Below are positions 16,284 through 17,500 of a DNA stretch of 17,500 nucleotides, piece by piece (the first letter of the stretch is position 1; each line of letters begins with the position of its first letter). The translations under genes and the position numbers were made by a program. The notes beneath the pieces are model-generated. The model was not told where the DNA came from and did no database searches. It was given only the letters and a program-made list of their open reading frames with translations. Source of the stretch: Theodoxus fluviatilis (taxonomy: Eukaryota > Mollusca > Gastropoda > Cycloneritida > Neritidae). Location of the stretch: contig JAWQFJ010016770.1 of assembly GCA_034096865.1 (NCBI GenBank), positions 1-17,500 on the forward strand, read 5' to 3'.

Positions 16284-16314
16284 TGACTTGTTTATTGTTA
16301 GGCCGGCGGCCTGT
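16281..16314 (-). promoter_or_regulatory. Palindrome-AATAAA tail, copy 2
   Basis: Minus strand: ACAGGCCGCCGGCCTAAC, then AATAAA (16291-16296), then about 10 bases to (TC)n. Same architecture as copy 1 with a different central triplet (gcc instead of tct), so both stem halves are conserved. Confidence 0.7.
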
Positions 16315-16630
16315 CACAATTTTACAATGGTTTGGGGAGCATTGACAATGTGTTACATAATAGATAAAATACATTTCGAAAACAAACAAAGAGTATGGTA
16401 AATTGTGGCGGCTGGTCCGCAAAAGTTAAGGGCCACATAAACATTTCTATCTCAAAAGGAAACCAAAAATAATATCTGCAATTCAAAGAATGATTTAATT
16501 CAACATTTAAGCAATTGATTTATGCCAAAAATTCATTCACAAGTCAAAACTAATTAGCTTGGCATCCGTTAGAAACACCCCACCCCCCTTTCTGAAATTT
16601 GCAAGGAAAGTCCAGTCAGTTTGTCCATGT
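16315..16630. other. AT-rich 3' flank of the Tc1-like transposase
   Basis: No frame. ggtccgcaaaagttaag at about 16413-16429 looks like a Tc1-type terminal inverted repeat end, so the element's 3' end probably lies near 16400. The matching repeat would be beyond 17500, so this cannot be confirmed here. Confidence 0.5.
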
Positions 16631-17500
16631 TTAATAACGGGTGTGGCCACCATTTGCTGCCAAACAATCCATCATCCGTTGCCTCATCAAGCGGACAAGG
16701 TTCTGCAGCATATGTTGTGGGATGGCGAGCCACTCCTGCTGCAGGAACTGGAAGAGCTGAGCAGCATCTGCGGGATGGGGGTGATTGTCCACTACGCGGC
16801 GTCCCAGAATGTCCCACAAGTTTTCAATGGAAGCCAGGTCTGGGGATCGTGCTGGCCAGTCCATGCGGACAACCTGCTGACGCTGCAGAAAGTCCCTCAC
16901 CACCACAGCACGGTGAGGGGTGGCGTTGTCGTCCTGTAGACAGGAGCCACGTCCCATGGCCCGCAGAGTGGGGACGATGATCGGCCTGACAATCTCATCT
17001 CTGTACCTGATGCCGGTCAGGTTGCCTCGGATGAGGTACAGAGGAGTCCTCCCATGGAGATGAAAGCCTCCCCACACCATCACAGATCCCCCTCCATAAC
17101 GGTTGTGCTCTTGGACGCAAGCATCGATGAATCGCTCGCCTACACGTCGCCACACGCGCCTCCGAGCATCACTGTTCGACACGGTAAACCGAGATTCATC
17201 GGTAAACAGGACTGTGCCCCACTGCTGCCTGTTCCAGCGCTGGTGGTTGCGGCAGAACGCCATCCGAGCTCGGCGATGTTGTGGTGTCAGCGGTGTTCGG
17301 ATGGCAGGGACCCTTGAGTGGAGGTCCACCTCGTGCAGGCGTCGCTCGACGGTGTCCTGGGAGATGGTAACGTTGGTGGCCGTCCTCAGGGTGACTCTCA
17401 GGGTCCTGGCAGTGATTGTTCGGTCACGCAGCGCCAAAAGTTGAAGATAACGGTCTTCGCGCCGGCTCGTTGCTCGTGGGCGTCCGGAGCGGGGCCGTTC
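16631..17500 (-). CDS. Tc1-like DD34E transposase, N-terminus beyond window
   Basis: Cut-and-paste transposase of the Tc1/mariner superfamily. The frame is open from the window edge to TAA at 16631-16633, with no break in about 289 codons. At the edge it has a GRPR motif (17474-17485), the linker between the two DNA-binding helix-turn-helix parts; the second follows (TARTLRVTL...ISQDTVERRL). The catalytic domain shows LFTDESRF (first Asp), then VMVWGGF, then LQDDNATPH (second Asp), then SPDLASIENLWD with Glu 35 residues after the second Asp, giving DD34E. The usual SPDLNPIE has Ala-Ser in place of Asn-Pro here. C-terminal to the triad is a normal tail (FLQQEWLAIPQHMLQNLV). The first ~50 residues are outside the window. 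This is the best-preserved gene in the window and may be young. Confidence 0.95.
   Translation of the reverse strand, partial: ERPRSGRPRATSRREDRYLQLLALRDRTITARTLRVTLRTATNVTISQDTVERRLHEVDLHSRVPAIRTPLTPQHRRARMAFCRNHQRWNRQQWGTVLFTDESRFTVSNSDARRRVWRRVGERFIDACVQEHNRYGGGSVMVWGGFHLHGRTPLYLIRGNLTGIRYRDEIVRPIIVPTLRAMGRGSCLQDDNATPHRAVVVRDFLQRQQVVRMDWPARSPDLASIENLWDILGRRVVDNHPHPADAAQLFQFLQQEWLAIPQHMLQNLVRLMRQRMMDCLAANGGHTRY

Noticed and set aside
16000..16401. Plus-strand frame crossing the GA tract
   Set aside because: Antisense to the longer minus-strand frame and dominated by the microsatellite.

Overview
The window is repeat-dense animal DNA with no demonstrable host gene. It carries decayed reverse transcriptases of at least four retroelement groups, a Penelope-like element, a Tc1-type transposase, tRNA-derived SINE modules, long pure microsatellites and a TTAGGG-type interstitial telomeric block. 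Introns, operons and ribosome-binding sites are not seen. The mixture fits a marine lophotrochozoan, most likely a mollusc, but species cannot be read from this sequence; that assignment is inference.

Layout. 1-590: nothing recognised. ~600-1984 (+): remnant of an APE-type LINE (end of endonuclease, first half of RT). 1985-5485 (-): a second LINE remnant of similar type, joined tail to tail with the first. Its endonuclease is split by a 5'-truncated Penelope-like element (2744-5051) flanked by a 14-bp near-perfect target duplication. 5486-9270 (-): an L2/CR1-like LINE (RT, C-terminal region, 3' tail), itself split by a 5'-truncated L1/Tx1-like LINE end (7259-9159) flanked by a perfect 15-bp target duplication. 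9295-9495: 16-bp minisatellite. 9496-11385 (-): broken frames, including a LINE ORF1-like protein (hydrophobic N-terminus, 2A-like motif, coiled coil, RRM-like segment) and a frame of unknown origin.

11690-14680 is a composite satellite-like region: about three ~0.7-kb units, each built from a tRNA-derived SINE-like module (minus strand, three B-box-like sites), a 35-bp hairpin unit, a ~280-bp module and an (ACAG)n/(CA)n tail. One unit carries a ~208-bp inverted-repeat element with a telomere-like core and an 8-bp target duplication; sister units in the same window show the empty site. The 35-bp unit is also amplified into two tandem arrays.

15135-16314: an unknown hydrophilic ORF (minus) flanked by two copies of the same tail motif (short palindrome, AATAAA, TC microsatellite). 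16400-17500 (-): a Tc1-like DD34E transposase, uninterrupted up to the window edge and the best-preserved protein gene here.

The genes do not form a pathway. The window records layered transposition: older LINEs, then nested insertions, then local tandem amplification. No defence system, CRISPR array or other new multi-gene system is evident. The most unusual items are the telomere-core inverted-repeat element with in-window empty sites, the SINE-based composite array, the in-frame 39-bp repeat inside an endonuclease, and the paired palindrome-AATAAA-(TC)n tails.
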